A stretch of 64,000 bases of DNA from Pseudomonas fluorescens (GCF_000802965.1 NZ_JSAK01000008.1:225220-289219); one strand, 5' to 3'. Positions 34,676-43,901 are shown, counted from the stretch's first letter. The notes: generated from the letters alone by a model not told the origin. Made by a program: numbers and translations.

Positions 34676-35575
34676 ATGACCCTCCCGTCCGATCTGCCTC
34701 CCGAACTCGCCCATTACGGCGTGCGCCCGGCCGATCGCCTCGGTTTTACCCTGTTTCTGGCAGCGTTGATTCACCTCGCTTTGCTGTTGGGTGTCGGCTT
34801 TACCATGGTCGAACCCAAGCAGATCAGCAAAACCCTGGAAATCACCCTCGCCACCTTCAAAAGCGAAAAGAAGCCTGAAAAAGCTGATTTTCTTGCCCAG
34901 GAAAACCAGCAAGGCAGTGGCACCCTGGATAAAAAGGCGATCCCCAAGACCACTGAGGTCGCGCCTTTCCAGGACAACAAGGTGCAGAAAGTCACGCCAC
35001 CGCCAGCCGCCAAGCCTGAAGTCCAGGAGGCTGCGCCCAAGGCCGCCGTGACCACCGTCGCGCCGAAGCCGAAAAAAGCCCCGGCGAAAACCGAAGAACC
35101 CAAACCCGTCACCAAACCCGCCGTGGCCGCGCCGACCTTCGACAGTGAACAGCTGTCCAGCGACATCGCCAGCCTGGAAGCGGAATTGGCCCAGGAACAA
35201 CAGCTGTACGCCAAACGCCCGCGCATCCACCGTCTGAGCGCCGCTTCGACCATGAAAGACAAGGGCGCCTGGTACAAGGACGAATGGCGCAAGAAGGTCG
35301 AGCGCATCGGCAACCTCAATTACCCCGACGAAGCCCGGCGCAAACAGATTTACGGCAACTTGCGCCTGATGGTGTCGATCAACCGCGACGGCTCGCTGTA
35401 TGAAGTGCTGGTGCTGGAGTCGTCCGGGCAACCGCTGCTGGATCAGGCGGCCCAGCGCATCGTGCGGCTGGCGGCGCCATTTGCGCCGTTTACCGGGGAC
35501 TTGTCGGATATCGACCGGCTGGAAATCATCCGCACGTGGAAATTTGCGCGTGGGGATCGCCTCTCAAGCAACTGA
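34676..35575 (+). CDS. TonB-family energy transducer (TonB3-like)
   Basis: A 299-residue TonB protein coupling inner-membrane proton force to outer-membrane receptors. A cytoplasmic start is followed by one membrane helix (LGFTLFLAALIHLALLLGVGF), a Lys/Pro/Ala-rich periplasmic spacer (about residues 60-150) and a C-terminal TonB domain (NYPDEARRKQIYGNLRLMVSINRDGSLYEVLVLESSG). At this locus P. aeruginosa has tonB3, which was tied to twitching motility and pilus assembly. No exbB/exbD are adjacent. No Shine-Dalgarno is visible; the start follows a hairpin and overlaps a six-codon open frame (34659-34679). Confidence 0.9.
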   Translation: MTLPSDLPPELAHYGVRPADRLGFTLFLAALIHLALLLGVGFTMVEPKQISKTLEITLATFKSEKKPEKADFLAQENQQGSGTLDKKAIPKTTEVAPFQDNKVQKVTPPPAAKPEVQEAAPKAAVTTVAPKPKKAPAKTEEPKPVTKPAVAAPTFDSEQLSSDIASLEAELAQEQQLYAKRPRIHRLSAASTMKDKGAWYKDEWRKKVERIGNLNYPDEARRKQIYGNLRLMVSINRDGSLYEVLVLESSGQPLLDQAAQRIVRLAAPFAPFTGDLSDIDRLEIIRTWKFARGDRLSSN

Positions 35576-35580
35576 CTGAA

Positions 35581-35662
35581 GATCAAAAGATCGCAGCCTG
35601 CGGCAGCTCCTACATTTGGAACGCGTTTCCCTGTAGGAGCTGCCGCAGGCTGCGATCTTTTG
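35581..35662. repeat. REPIN, GCTGCGATCTTTTG family
   Basis: GATCAAAAGATCGCAGCCTG and the inverse half ending GCAGGCTGCGATCTTTTG around a short centre, between tonB and yqgE. Confidence 0.92.
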
Positions 35663-35710
35663 GCTCACTCAAGCTTGTCAGTTCGCCCCTCCAACGCCAC
35701 ACTAGCGCTC

Positions 35711-36283
35711 ATGAAAAACGTCAGCCCCAGCTACCTCAAGCATCACTTCCTGATCGCCATGCCGCACATGGTCGACCCGAACTTTGCGCACACCTTGACC
35801 TACATCGTCGAGCACACGGCCAATGGTGCCATGGGGCTGGTGGTCAACCGTCCGCAAGACCTGAACCTGGCCGATATCCTCGAGCAACTGCGCCCGGATA
35901 TCGAACCTCCAGCGCTCTGCCAGCACGTGCCGATCTTCATCGGCGGGCCGGTGCAGACCGATCGCGGATTCGTTCTGCACCCTTCGGGGCAGAGCTTTCA
36001 GGCGACCGTTGATCTGGAAGGCGAGCTGTCCCTGTCGACCTCCCAGGACGTGCTGTTCGCCATCGCCGATGGCGTCGGTCCGGCGAAAAGCGTGATTACC
36101 CTGGGTTATGCCGGTTGGGAAGCCGGGCAACTGGAAGCCGAACTGGCGCAAAACGCCTGGCTGACCTGCCCGTTCGACGCCGACATCCTGTTCAACACCA
36201 GCAGTGAACTGCGCCTCGAAGCGGCGGCCAGACACCTGGGCGTCAACCTCAGCCTGCTCACCAGCCAGGCGGGGCACGCCTGA
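35711..36283 (+). CDS. YqgE/AlgH family protein
   Basis: A 190-residue protein of the YqgE/AlgH family (KHHFLIAMPHMVDPNFAHTLTYIVEHTANGAMGLVVNRP, then PIFIGGPVQTDRGFVLH and VITLGYAGWEAGQLEAELAQNAWL). The family is widespread and usually precedes ruvX, as here, with stop and start sharing TGATG. AlgH was named from alginate regulation in P. aeruginosa; the molecular function is still unsettled. ATG 35711 (MKNVSPSYLKHHF) was chosen over a longer frame that begins in the repeat region. Confidence 0.92.
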   Translation: MKNVSPSYLKHHFLIAMPHMVDPNFAHTLTYIVEHTANGAMGLVVNRPQDLNLADILEQLRPDIEPPALCQHVPIFIGGPVQTDRGFVLHPSGQSFQATVDLEGELSLSTSQDVLFAIADGVGPAKSVITLGYAGWEAGQLEAELAQNAWLTCPFDADILFNTSSELRLEAAARHLGVNLSLLTSQAGHA

Positions 36284-36720
36284 TGGCCCTGCGGTTGATC
36301 CTGGGTTTCGACTACGGCACCAAACAAATCGGCGTTGCGGTCGGCCAGGTCATTACCGGCCAGGCCCGCGAGCTGTGCACCTTGAAAGCGCAGAACGGCA
36401 TTCCCGACTGGGACCAGGTCGAAGCCCTGATTAAAGAGTGGAAGCCCGACGCCGTGGTGGTCGGCCTGCCGCTGAACATGGACGGCACCCCCAGCGACAT
36501 GTGCGCCCGCGCGGAAAAATTCGCCCGGCGCCTCAACGGCCGCTTCAACCTGCCCTTCTATACTCACGACGAACGCCTGACCACCTTCGAGGCCAAGGGC
36601 GAACGCCTGGCCCGTGGCGGGCAGAAAGGCAGTTACCGCGACAACCCGGTCGACGCCATCGCCGCCGCCCTGCTGCTGCAAGGCTGGCTCGACGAAAATG
36701 GCGCGCTGTTCGAATCCTGA
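36283..36720 (+). CDS. ruvX: Putative Holliday junction resolvase / pre-16S rRNA nuclease RuvX (YqgF)
   Basis: A 145-residue RNase H-fold nuclease. The first acidic strand [18 protein letters not shown], the glutamate-containing [12 protein letters not shown] and the closing [15 protein letters not shown] are the three catalytic segments. YqgF proteins process the 5' end of 16S rRNA in E. coli and were also proposed to cut Holliday junctions. Coupled to yqgE by a one-base overlap. Confidence 0.92.
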   Translation: MALRLILGFDYGTKQIGVAVGQVITGQARELCTLKAQNGIPDWDQVEALIKEWKPDAVVVGLPLNMDGTPSDMCARAEKFARRLNGRFNLPFYTHDERLTTFEAKGERLARGGQKGSYRDNPVDAIAAALLLQGWLDENGALFES

Positions 36721-36814
36721 TGCGCCCAATCCTGAAGAGTCGCAATGCGGCTCTTTTAGTAACAACCCGAGCCACCTCAAGCACAAGCCGCCTCGGGCCC
36801 AAGAAGGAGCAACC

Positions 36815-37318
36815 ATGAGCCTGCCCAATCCCGCCGAACTGATCCGCCAGATGGCGACCGATCTCAAGGCCCACCTGGAACACCGTGGCATCAGCGAACC
36901 GCGTTACATCGGAATCCGCAGCGGCGGCGTCTGGGTCGCCCAGGCTTTGCTGAAAGAGCTGGGCAGCGCTGAACCGCTTGGCACGCTCGACGTTTCCTTC
37001 TACCGCGACGATTTCAGCCAGAACGGCCTGCACCCGCAAGTGCGCCCGTCCGCCCTGCCGTTCGAGATCGAAGGCCAGCACCTGGTGCTGATCGACGACG
37101 TACTGATGAGCGGCCGCACCATCCGCGCCGCCATGAACGAACTCTTCGACTACGGCCGCCCGGCCAGCGTGACGCTGGTGTGCCTGCTGGACCTGGACGC
37201 CGGTGAACTGCCGATCCGCCCGAACGTGGTCGGCGCGACCTTGTCCCTGGCAGCCCACGAACGGGTGAAGCTGTCCGGTCCGGAGCTTGCGCTCGAAGTG
37301 CAAGACCTCGCCCTTTAA
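36815..37318 (+). CDS. pyrR: Bifunctional pyr operon regulator / uracil phosphoribosyltransferase PyrR
   Basis: A 167-residue type I phosphoribosyltransferase; the PRPP loop [20 protein letters not shown] is clear, as are [15 protein letters not shown] and [11 protein letters not shown]. In Pseudomonas PyrR sits before pyrB-pyrC' and is thought to act in pyrimidine-dependent control; RNA-binding attenuation as in Bacillus was not visible here. The start was set at ATG 36815, with AAGGAGC eight bases upstream; the open frame further upstream overlaps ruvX and has no similarity. Confidence 0.93.
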   Translation: MSLPNPAELIRQMATDLKAHLEHRGISEPRYIGIRSGGVWVAQALLKELGSAEPLGTLDVSFYRDDFSQNGLHPQVRPSALPFEIEGQHLVLIDDVLMSGRTIRAAMNELFDYGRPASVTLVCLLDLDAGELPIRPNVVGATLSLAAHERVKLSGPELALEVQDLAL

Positions 37319-37345
37319 TTCGCCCTATTGAGAGTCCCCCTCGCG

Positions 37346-38350
37346 ATGACGCCTCTAGAAACCAAGCGCCCGCTGCAGCTCAATGATCAGGGCCAGCTGC
37401 GCCACTTCCTCTCGCTCGACGGCTTGCGCCGCGAGCTGCTGACGGAAATCCTCGACACCGCCGACTCGTTCCTCGAAGTCGGCGCCCGGGCGGTGAAGAA
37501 AGTCCCGTTGCTGCGCGGCAAGACCGTGTGCAACGTGTTCTTCGAGAACTCCACCCGCACCCGCACCACCTTCGAACTGGCGGCCCAGCGCCTGTCGGCG
37601 GACGTGATCACCCTGAACGTGTCGACATCGTCGGCGAGCAAGGGGGAAACACTGCTCGACACGCTACGTAACCTGGAAGCCATGGCTGCCGACATGTTCG
37701 TCGTGCGCCACGGTGATTCGGGTGCCGCGCACTTCATCGCCGAACACGTGTGCCCGCAAGTAGCGATCATCAACGGCGGCGACGGCCGTCATGCGCACCC
37801 GACCCAGGGCATGCTCGACATGCTGACGATCCGCCGGCACAAGGGCGGTTTCGAGAATCTTTCGGTGGCCATCGTCGGCGACATCCTGCACTCGCGGGTC
37901 GCACGCTCGAACATGCTGGCGCTGAAAACCCTCGGCTGCCCGGACATCCGCGTGATCGCGCCGAAAACCCTGCTGCCGATCGGCATCGAGCAATACGGCG
38001 TGAAGGTCTACACCGACATGACCGAAGGCCTGAAGGACGTCGATGTGGTGATCATGTTGCGCCTGCAACGTGAACGCATGACCGGTGGCCTGTTGCCGAG
38101 CGAGGGCGAGTTCTATCGCCTGTTCGGACTGACCACCGCGCGCCTGGCCGGGGCCAAACCCGATGCCATCGTCATGCACCCGGGGCCGATCAACCGTGGC
38201 GTGGAGATTGAGTCGGCGGTGGCCGACGGCCCGCACTCGGTGATCCTCAACCAGGTCACCTACGGCATCGCGATTCGTATGGCGGTGCTGTCCATGGCCA
38301 TGAGCGGGCAAACAGCCCAGCGCCAATTCGAGCAGGAGAACGCCCAGTGA
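37346..38350 (+). CDS. pyrB: Aspartate carbamoyltransferase catalytic subunit
   Basis: Condenses carbamoyl phosphate and aspartate, the first committed step of pyrimidine synthesis. 334 residues, the length typical of Pseudomonas PyrB with its extended N terminus. The carbamoyl-phosphate motif [22 protein letters not shown], and the closing [11 protein letters not shown] are intact. ATG 37346 ([13 protein letters not shown]) was preferred over the TTG at 37328. Its stop overlaps pyrC' (GTGA); the two proteins form the dodecameric class A ATCase. Confidence 0.95.
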   Translation: MTPLETKRPLQLNDQGQLRHFLSLDGLRRELLTEILDTADSFLEVGARAVKKVPLLRGKTVCNVFFENSTRTRTTFELAAQRLSADVITLNVSTSSASKGETLLDTLRNLEAMAADMFVVRHGDSGAAHFIAEHVCPQVAIINGGDGRHAHPTQGMLDMLTIRRHKGGFENLSVAIVGDILHSRVARSNMLALKTLGCPDIRVIAPKTLLPIGIEQYGVKVYTDMTEGLKDVDVVIMLRLQRERMTGGLLPSEGEFYRLFGLTTARLAGAKPDAIVMHPGPINRGVEIESAVADGPHSVILNQVTYGIAIRMAVLSMAMSGQTAQRQFEQENAQ

Positions 38351-39618
38351 AGCTCAGCATTCTCGGCGCACGCGTCATCGACCCGGCCAGTGGCCTGGAT
38401 CAAGTCACCGATATTCACATTGAAGCCTGCAAGATCGTCGGCCTTGGCGCCGCGCCGGCCGGTTTTGTCGCCGTCGACACCATCGACGCCCAAGGCCTGG
38501 TAGCCGCTCCCGGCCTGGTTGACCTCAACGTCGCCCTGCGCGAACCGGGTTACAGCCGTAAAGGCTCGATCGCCAGCGAAACCCGCGCCGCCGCCGCTGG
38601 TGGCGTGACCAGCCTGTGCTGCCCGCCGAAAACCAAACCGGTGCTGGACACCTCGGCGGTGGCCGAACTGATCCTCGACCGCGCCCGCGAGGCCGGCAAC
38701 GCCAAAGTCTTCCCGATCGGCGCCCTGAGCAAAGGCCTGGATGGCGAACAGCTGGCCGAACTGGTCGCGTTGCGCGATGCCGGCTGCGTGGCCTTCGGCA
38801 ACGGATTGGAGAGCTTCCGCAATACCCGCACCCTGTGCCGGGCGCTGGACTATGCGGCGACCTTCGACCTGACGGTGATTTTCAATTCGCAGGATCATGA
38901 CCTGGCCGAAGGTGGGCTGGCCCATGAAGGCCCGACCGCCAGTTTCCTCGGTTTGCCGGGCATTCCGGAAACGGCCGAAACCGTGGCCCTGGCGCGGGAT
39001 CTGCTGTTGGTCGAGCAAACCGGCGTGCGCGCGCACTTCAGCCAACTCACCAGCGCTCGCGGTGTGGCCCTGATCGCCCAGGCCCAGGCACGTGGTCTGA
39101 AGGTTACGGCGGATGTGGCGTTGTACCAACTGATCCTGACCGATGAAGCGCTGATTGATTTCAGCAGCCTCTATCACGTCCAGCCACCACTGCGCACCCG
39201 CGCCGACCGTGAGGGTCTGCGTGCGGCCGTGAAGTCGGGCGTGGTTTCGGCGATTTCCAGCCATCACCAACCCCACGAGCGCGACGCCAAACTGGCGCCG
39301 TTCGGTGCCACCGAACCGGGCATCAGCAGCGTTGAGTTGTTGTTGCCACTGGCGATGACACTGGTGGAAGACGGTCTGCTGGACTTGCCGACGCTGCTGG
39401 CGCGCCTCGGTGCCGGGCCTGCCGAAGCTTTGCGTCTGCCGGCGGGCAAACTGGCGGTGGGTGGCGCGGCGGATATCGTGCTGTTCGACCCGGCGGCTTC
39501 GACCGTGGCCGGTGAGACCTGGCGGTCCAAGGGCGAGAACTGCCCGTTCATTGGGCACAGCTTGCCGGGCGTAGTGCGCTACACACTGGTGGATGGGCGG
39601 ATCAGCCACCAGGCATAA
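38347..39618 (+). CDS. pyrC': Dihydroorotase-like protein PyrC' (inactive, ATCase partner)
   Basis: A 423-residue amidohydrolase-fold protein homologous to dihydroorotase. The usual metal-binding HxH at DxHxHLR is lost: here the segment reads [11 protein letters not shown] (residues about 59-69), with Asn and Ala in place of both histidines. Pseudomonas PyrC' is known to lack dihydroorotase activity but to be needed to assemble ATCase with PyrB. Start GTG 38347 is fused with the pyrB stop. Functional dihydroorotase must be coded elsewhere. Confidence 0.92.
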   Translation: MKLSILGARVIDPASGLDQVTDIHIEACKIVGLGAAPAGFVAVDTIDAQGLVAAPGLVDLNVALREPGYSRKGSIASETRAAAAGGVTSLCCPPKTKPVLDTSAVAELILDRAREAGNAKVFPIGALSKGLDGEQLAELVALRDAGCVAFGNGLESFRNTRTLCRALDYAATFDLTVIFNSQDHDLAEGGLAHEGPTASFLGLPGIPETAETVALARDLLLVEQTGVRAHFSQLTSARGVALIAQAQARGLKVTADVALYQLILTDEALIDFSSLYHVQPPLRTRADREGLRAAVKSGVVSAISSHHQPHERDAKLAPFGATEPGISSVELLLPLAMTLVEDGLLDLPTLLARLGAGPAEALRLPAGKLAVGGAADIVLFDPAASTVAGETWRSKGENCPFIGHSLPGVVRYTLVDGRISHQA

Positions 39619-39632
39619 GACCGCGTCGCCCC

Positions 39633-39687
39633 AATCGCCAGCAAGCCGACTCCTGCGGAATTTGTAGGAGCCGGCTTGCTGGCGATG
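39633..39687. repeat. Short REPIN, GGAGCCGGCTTGCTGGCGAT family
   Basis: ATCGCCAGCAAGCCGACTCC and TGTAGGAGCCGGCTTGCTGG in inverted orientation almost back to back, between the convergent pyrC' and TM2 genes. Confidence 0.88.
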
Positions 39688-39690
39688 CTT

Positions 39691-40122
39691 TTACTGGAAG
39701 GCGCCGCGATTCTGCGCGTTGCGCACGGACACCTGATCATTCAACGTCCAGAAGTCATACAGCACCCCCACGAAGAACAACCCGCCCGTCACCAGGTACA
39801 GCAGCCCGCTGATCCATTTCCCTTGATACATCCGGTGCACGCCGAACACGCCAAGAAACGTCAACAGAATCCACGCGACGTTGTATTCGATCGGCCCGGC
39901 CGTGAACCGAAAGTCTGCTTCACGGTCCATGGACGGGATCAGGAACAAGTCGATCAGCCAGCCGATGCCCAGCAAACCGAAAGTGAAGAACCAGATCGTT
40001 CCAGTCACCGGTTTGCCGTAATAGAAGCGGTGAGCGCCGGTAAAGCCGAAAATCCACAGCAGATATCCGATCACTTTACTGTGCGTGTCTTGATGCGGAA
40101 CGGGGGACTGATAGGTGTTCAT
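39691..40122 (-). CDS. TM2-domain membrane protein
   Basis: A 143-residue protein with the TM2 pattern: IGYLLWIFGFTGAHRFYYGK, FFTFGLLGIGWLIDLFLIPSM, then a second GVFGVHRMYQGKWISGLLYLVTGGLFFVGVLYDFWTL. It looks like two tandem TM2 hairpins. Function unknown; TM2 proteins occur widely in bacteria and eukaryotes. Its stop lies next to the REPIN at 39633. The 249-bp divergent gap to the next gene is AT-rich close to the TM2 start. Confidence 0.85.
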   Translation of the reverse strand: MNTYQSPVPHQDTHSKVIGYLLWIFGFTGAHRFYYGKPVTGTIWFFTFGLLGIGWLIDLFLIPSMDREADFRFTAGPIEYNVAWILLTFLGVFGVHRMYQGKWISGLLYLVTGGLFFVGVLYDFWTLNDQVSVRNAQNRGAFQ

Positions 40123-40334
40123 GGATGACCTCGATTCACACGATAGATAAATATTCTTTAAATCTTTGTGACTTTTTTACGATCACCCGACGTATGGCAA
40201 ATGCTACTTTGTCCACCGTCGAAGCCCCGTGGCGTCTGCGTTCTGTCCGACAATTGCGTCAATTTGCCGCTTATTTGGTTCCGTTGACCACAAGTTGAAT
40301 CGACCAACGGCCTCGGAAGGGACAAAAAAGCTGT

Positions 40335-40340
40335 TATAAA
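40335..40340 (+). promoter_or_regulatory. Candidate -10 element of the NlpC/P60 gene
   Basis: TATAAA with TG one base upstream (extended -10), 32 bases before the chosen ATG at 40372. No clear -35. The region 40123-40371 otherwise shows no gene. Confidence 0.35.
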
Positions 40341-40371
40341 GTTGCGCGTTCACACATTCGAGCCCTGCCTA

Positions 40372-40989
40372 ATGCGTTCATTTTTCAAGACATGGCTAAC
40401 CATTTGCCTTTTGATGCCACTGGCCGCCCACGCCACCAATCGTGAGCAACGTCTTCCAAACGTTAATGGTTACACCCCAAAATCCCACGCTTCTGCCCCT
40501 TCCAGCAAAAGCAAAAAAACGGTCAAGCTCGCGCCTCAGCTGACCAGCAACAGCAGCCTGGTCCCGCCGATGGCGACCAAGGAAAGCAGCAACGTGCTGA
40601 GCCGCGCTGTTAACGTCCTCGGTACGCCCTACCGTTGGGGCGGCAGCAGCCCGAGCAAAGGCTTCGACTGCAGCGGCCTGGTGAAATACGCGTTCAACGA
40701 CGCCACGTTTGACCTGCCACGCACCTCCAATGCCATGGCCAGCGGTCACGGCGAGAAAGTCGATCGCGAAGACTTGAAGCCGGGCGACCTGATTTTCTTC
40801 AACATCAAGAGTCGCCGAGTCAATCACGTTGCCATCTACTTGGGCAACGACCGCTTCATCCACGCACCGCGCCGTGGCAAGTCGGTCTCCATCGACACCT
40901 TGAAGAAACCGTATTGGGAAAAACACTACGTAGTGGCCAAGCGGGTTCTTCCAAAAGAACAGAACGCGATGCGGGTTGTTCAGCGCTGA
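40372..40989 (+). CDS. NlpC/P60 (C40) family cell-wall peptidase
   Basis: A 205-residue secreted cysteine peptidase. A signal peptide (MRSFFKTWLTICLLMPLAAHA) and a Ser/Lys-rich linker precede the C40 domain from about residue 75. Catalytic Cys is in GFDCSGLVKYAF and His in RVNHVAIYLGNDRFIHAP, after the usual GTPYRWGGSSPSKGFDC. Such enzymes cut gamma-D-Glu-diaminopimelate or nearby peptidoglycan links. Start ATG 40372 was chosen because it begins a proper signal peptide. Confidence 0.9.
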   Translation: MRSFFKTWLTICLLMPLAAHATNREQRLPNVNGYTPKSHASAPSSKSKKTVKLAPQLTSNSSLVPPMATKESSNVLSRAVNVLGTPYRWGGSSPSKGFDCSGLVKYAFNDATFDLPRTSNAMASGHGEKVDREDLKPGDLIFFNIKSRRVNHVAIYLGNDRFIHAPRRGKSVSIDTLKKPYWEKHYVVAKRVLPKEQNAMRVVQR

Positions 40990-41021
40990 TTTGAAAGCGC
41001 CCGTCCTCTGAGGCGGGCACT

Positions 41022-41114
41022 TGTGGCGAGGGAGCTTGCTCCCGCTGGATTGCGAAGCGACCCCAAAAAACGCGAGCGCTGCGCACTCGAGCGGGAGCAA
41101 GCTCCCTCGCCACA
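41022..41114. repeat. REPIN, GAGGGAGCTTGCTCCC family
   Basis: Inverted TGTGGCGAGGGAGCTTGCTC copies between the convergent NlpC/P60 and pilT genes. Confidence 0.92.
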
Positions 41115-41131
41115 GTGCTGTATTCCATCCC

Positions 41132-42166
41132 TCAAAAATTGTCCGGTGACCGCGCCTTCTCCCGCGCGTGCTCACGACTGACCAGCCCTTTGGTCACCAA
41201 ATCCTTCAAACCCATATCCAGCGTCTGCATCCCCAGCGATCCTCCTGCCTGAATCGACGAGTACATCTGCGCCACCTTGTCTTCGCGGATCAGGTTACGA
41301 ATCGCCGACGTCCCCAGCATGATCTCGTGGGCAGCAATGCGCCCACCGCCGATCTTCTTCACCAGCGTCTGCGACACCACCGCCAGCAACGACTCGGAAA
41401 GCATCGAGCGCACCATGGATTTTTCGTCCCCCGGAAACACGTCCACGATCCGGTCGATGGTTTTCGCCGCCGATGTGGTGTGCAGCGTGCCGAACACCAG
41501 GTGACCGGTTTCGGCGGCAGTCAGGGCCAGGCGAATGGTTTCCAGATCGCGCATCTCCCCCACCAGAATCACGTCCGGATCTTCTCGCAGCGCCGAGCGC
41601 AGGGCCGTGGCGAAGCTGCGGGTATCGCGGTGCACCTCACGCTGATTGATCAGGCATTTGCGAGATTCGTGGACGAACTCGATGGGGTCTTCGATGGTGA
41701 GGATGTGGTGATGGCGATGGTTGTTCAGGTGATCGATCATCGCCGCCAGCGTGGTGGACTTGCCGGAGCCGGTGGGGCCCGTCACCAGCACCAGGCCACG
41801 GGGTGCGTCGGTCATCTTGCGGAATACGTCGCCCATCCCCAGCTCCTCCATGCTCAGGACCCTGGAGGGAATCGTACGGAACACCGCGCCGGCACCGCGG
41901 CTCTGGTTGAAGGCATTAACCCGAAAGCGCGCCACGCCGGGCACATCAAAGGAAAAGTCGGTTTCCAGGTGCTTTTCGAAGTCGACCCGCTGGGTGTCGT
42001 TCATGATGTCGTAGATCAGCGCCTGTACTTCCTTGTGATCCAGTGCCGGTAAATTGATCCGCCGCACATCGCCGTCGACACGAATCATCGGCGGCAGGCC
42101 GGCGGACAGATGCAGATCGGAAGCTCCTTGTTTGGCGCTGAACGCCAGCAGTTCAGTGATATCCAT
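41132..42166 (-). CDS. pilT: Type IV pilus retraction ATPase PilT
   Basis: Hexameric ATPase that drives pilus retraction and twitching. 344 residues, the same length as P. aeruginosa PilT and nearly identical at the N terminus (MDITELLAFSAKQGASDLHL). Walker A VTGPTGSGKSTTLA, the Asp box ILTIEDPIEF, Walker B DPDVILVGEMRD and the His box LVFGTLHTTSAAKT are complete; AIRNLIREDKV is the AIRNLIRE retraction motif. ATG 42166 gives the family start. pilU, which follows pilT in P. aeruginosa, is not here. Confidence 0.96.
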   Translation of the reverse strand: MDITELLAFSAKQGASDLHLSAGLPPMIRVDGDVRRINLPALDHKEVQALIYDIMNDTQRVDFEKHLETDFSFDVPGVARFRVNAFNQSRGAGAVFRTIPSRVLSMEELGMGDVFRKMTDAPRGLVLVTGPTGSGKSTTLAAMIDHLNNHRHHHILTIEDPIEFVHESRKCLINQREVHRDTRSFATALRSALREDPDVILVGEMRDLETIRLALTAAETGHLVFGTLHTTSAAKTIDRIVDVFPGDEKSMVRSMLSESLLAVVSQTLVKKIGGGRIAAHEIMLGTSAIRNLIREDKVAQMYSSIQAGGSLGMQTLDMGLKDLVTKGLVSREHAREKARSPDNF

Positions 42167-42215
42167 AGCGCTCCTCAATTCCAGTAGAATGCCGCGAACC
42201 TTCAGCCGCTGGCGC

Positions 42216-42360
42216 CAAATCCTGCCTGAAAAGTCGCCGAGCGATGATCAGGCAAGGCAAAAGTCAGCGAAGAAGCGGAGTTGACGTCAGTCAATGAGCA
42301 TTCTGAGGTGACTTTTAACGCCGCATGATCGAGTGCAGGCACTTTTTCAGGCAGGATTTG
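42216..42360. repeat. 145-bp imperfect palindrome between pilT and yggS (MITE-like)
   Basis: CAAATCCTGCCTGAAAAGT at 42216-42234 faces its inverse ACTTTTTCAGGCAGGATTTG at 42341-42360 (one base differs). The inner sequences also pair in part (AAAAGTCA/TGACTTTT, GATCA/TGATC) down to the centre TTGAC-GTCA-GTCAA at 42281-42294. No target duplication is evident. It ends exactly at the yggS start codon, and AGGA in its right arm is the only ribosome-site candidate there. Confidence 0.8.
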
Positions 42361-43047
42361 ATGTCCACCATAGCAGACAACATTTCACTGGTTAGTTCGC
42401 GCATACACGCTGCAACACTCGCCGCCAACCGCGCCGAAAACAGCGTCCAGCTGCTGGCCGTAAGCAAGACCAAACCCGCACAAGCCCTGCGTGAAGCCTA
42501 TGCCGCCGGCCTGCGCGACTTTGGCGAGAACTACTTGCAGGAAGCACTGGGCAAACAGCTCGAATTGGCCGACCTGCCCTTGATCTGGCACTTCATCGGC
42601 CCCATTCAATCGAACAAGACTCGCGCCATTGCCGAGCATTTCGACTGGGTGCATTCCGTGGATCGTTTGAAAATCGCACAACGCCTTTCCGAACAACGTC
42701 CTGCCGATCTGCCACCGTTGAACATCTGCATCCAGGTCAACGTCAGTGGTGAAGCCAGCAAATCGGGCTGTGCCCCGGCCGATCTGCCGGCCCTGGCCAA
42801 TGCCATCAGCGAGCTGCCGCGCCTGAAGTTGCGCGGGTTGATGGCCATTCCCGAGCCGACCGAAGATCGCGCCGCACAGGATGCCGCCTTTGCTGCCGTG
42901 CAAAGCCTGCAAACCAGCCTCAATTTGCCGCTCGACACACTTTCCATGGGCATGAGCCACGACCTCGAGTCGGCCATTGCCATGGGCGCCACGTGGGTGC
43001 GGATCGGTACCGCCCTGTTTGGTGCCCGCGACTATAGCCAACCATGA
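42361..43047 (+). CDS. yggS: YggS-family pyridoxal-phosphate homeostasis protein
   Basis: A 228-residue single-domain PLP protein (alanine-racemase-like barrel) without known catalysis, which buffers PLP and affects amino-acid and vitamin B6 balance. The PLP lysine is in LLAVSKTKPAQALREAY; FGENYLQEAL, LIWHFIGPIQSNKTRAIAEHF and LSMGMSHDLESAIAMGATWVRIGTALFG are all hallmark segments. ATG 42361 directly follows the palindrome. It is followed by proC, the typical pairing. Confidence 0.95.
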   Translation: MSTIADNISLVSSRIHAATLAANRAENSVQLLAVSKTKPAQALREAYAAGLRDFGENYLQEALGKQLELADLPLIWHFIGPIQSNKTRAIAEHFDWVHSVDRLKIAQRLSEQRPADLPPLNICIQVNVSGEASKSGCAPADLPALANAISELPRLKLRGLMAIPEPTEDRAAQDAAFAAVQSLQTSLNLPLDTLSMGMSHDLESAIAMGATWVRIGTALFGARDYSQP

Positions 43048-43082
43048 TCCATGGCTGACTCTTCTATTTATAAGGACCTGAC

Positions 43083-43901
43083 ATGAGCAAGACGCGTATT
43101 GCCTTTATCGGTGCCGGCAACATGGCGGCCAGTTTGATCGGCGGCCTGCGGGCCAAAGGTCTGGACGCCGCGCAGATCCGCGCCAGCGATCCGGGTGAAG
43201 AAACACGTGTGCGCGTGAAGGCCGAGCACGGCATAGAGGTGTTCGCCGACAACGCCGAAGCCATCCAGGATGCCGACGTGGTCGTACTGGCGGTCAAACC
43301 CCAGGCGATGAAATCCGTTTGTGAGGCGATCCGTCCGAGCCTCAAACCGAATCAACTGGTGGTGTCGATTGCCGCCGGCATCACCTGCGCCAGCATGAAC
43401 AACTGGCTCGGCGCCCAGCCGATCGTGCGCTGCATGCCCAACACCCCGGCGCTGCTGCGCCAAGGCGTGAGCGGCTTGTTCGCCACCGCCGAAGTGAATG
43501 CCGATCAGCGCCAGCAAGCACAAGAGCTGCTGTCGGCTGTGGGCATCGCCCTGTGGTTGACCGAAGAACAGCAACTGGATGCCGTCACTGCCGTGTCCGG
43601 CTCCGGCCCGGCGTACTTCTTCCTGCTGATCGAAGCCATGACCGCTGCCGGGGTGAAACTCGGGCTGCCTGCGGACATTGCCGCGCAACTGACCTTGCAG
43701 ACCGCATTGGGCGCTGCGCACATGGCCGTGGCCAGCGATGTTGACGCCGCAGAACTACGTCGCCGCGTCACCTCGCCTGCGGGCACCACTGAAGCGGCGA
43801 TCAAGTCGTTCCAGGCCGACGGGTTCGAAGCATTGGTAGAAAAAGCACTCGGCGCCGCTGCGCACCGCTCCGCCGAAATGGCTGAGCAACTCGGCCGCTA
43901 A
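43083..43901 (+). CDS. proC: Pyrroline-5-carboxylate reductase
   Basis: Last step of proline synthesis: NAD(P)H-dependent reduction of pyrroline-5-carboxylate. 272 residues, family length. Rossmann motif RIAFIGAGNMAASLIGGL, the middle ADVVVLAVKPQAM, VRCMPNTPALLRQGVSGL and the C-terminal AVSGSGPAYFFLLIEAM and VTSPAGTTEAAIKSF. Between yggS and yggT as in many gammaproteobacteria. Confidence 0.96.
   Translation: MSKTRIAFIGAGNMAASLIGGLRAKGLDAAQIRASDPGEETRVRVKAEHGIEVFADNAEAIQDADVVVLAVKPQAMKSVCEAIRPSLKPNQLVVSIAAGITCASMNNWLGAQPIVRCMPNTPALLRQGVSGLFATAEVNADQRQQAQELLSAVGIALWLTEEQQLDAVTAVSGSGPAYFFLLIEAMTAAGVKLGLPADIAAQLTLQTALGAAHMAVASDVDAAELRRRVTSPAGTTEAAIKSFQADGFEALVEKALGAAAHRSAEMAEQLGR

Noticed and set aside
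34659..34679. Six-codon open frame before tonB as a real gene
   Set aside because: Too short and without a ribosome site to call a gene; kept only as a possible regulatory detail.
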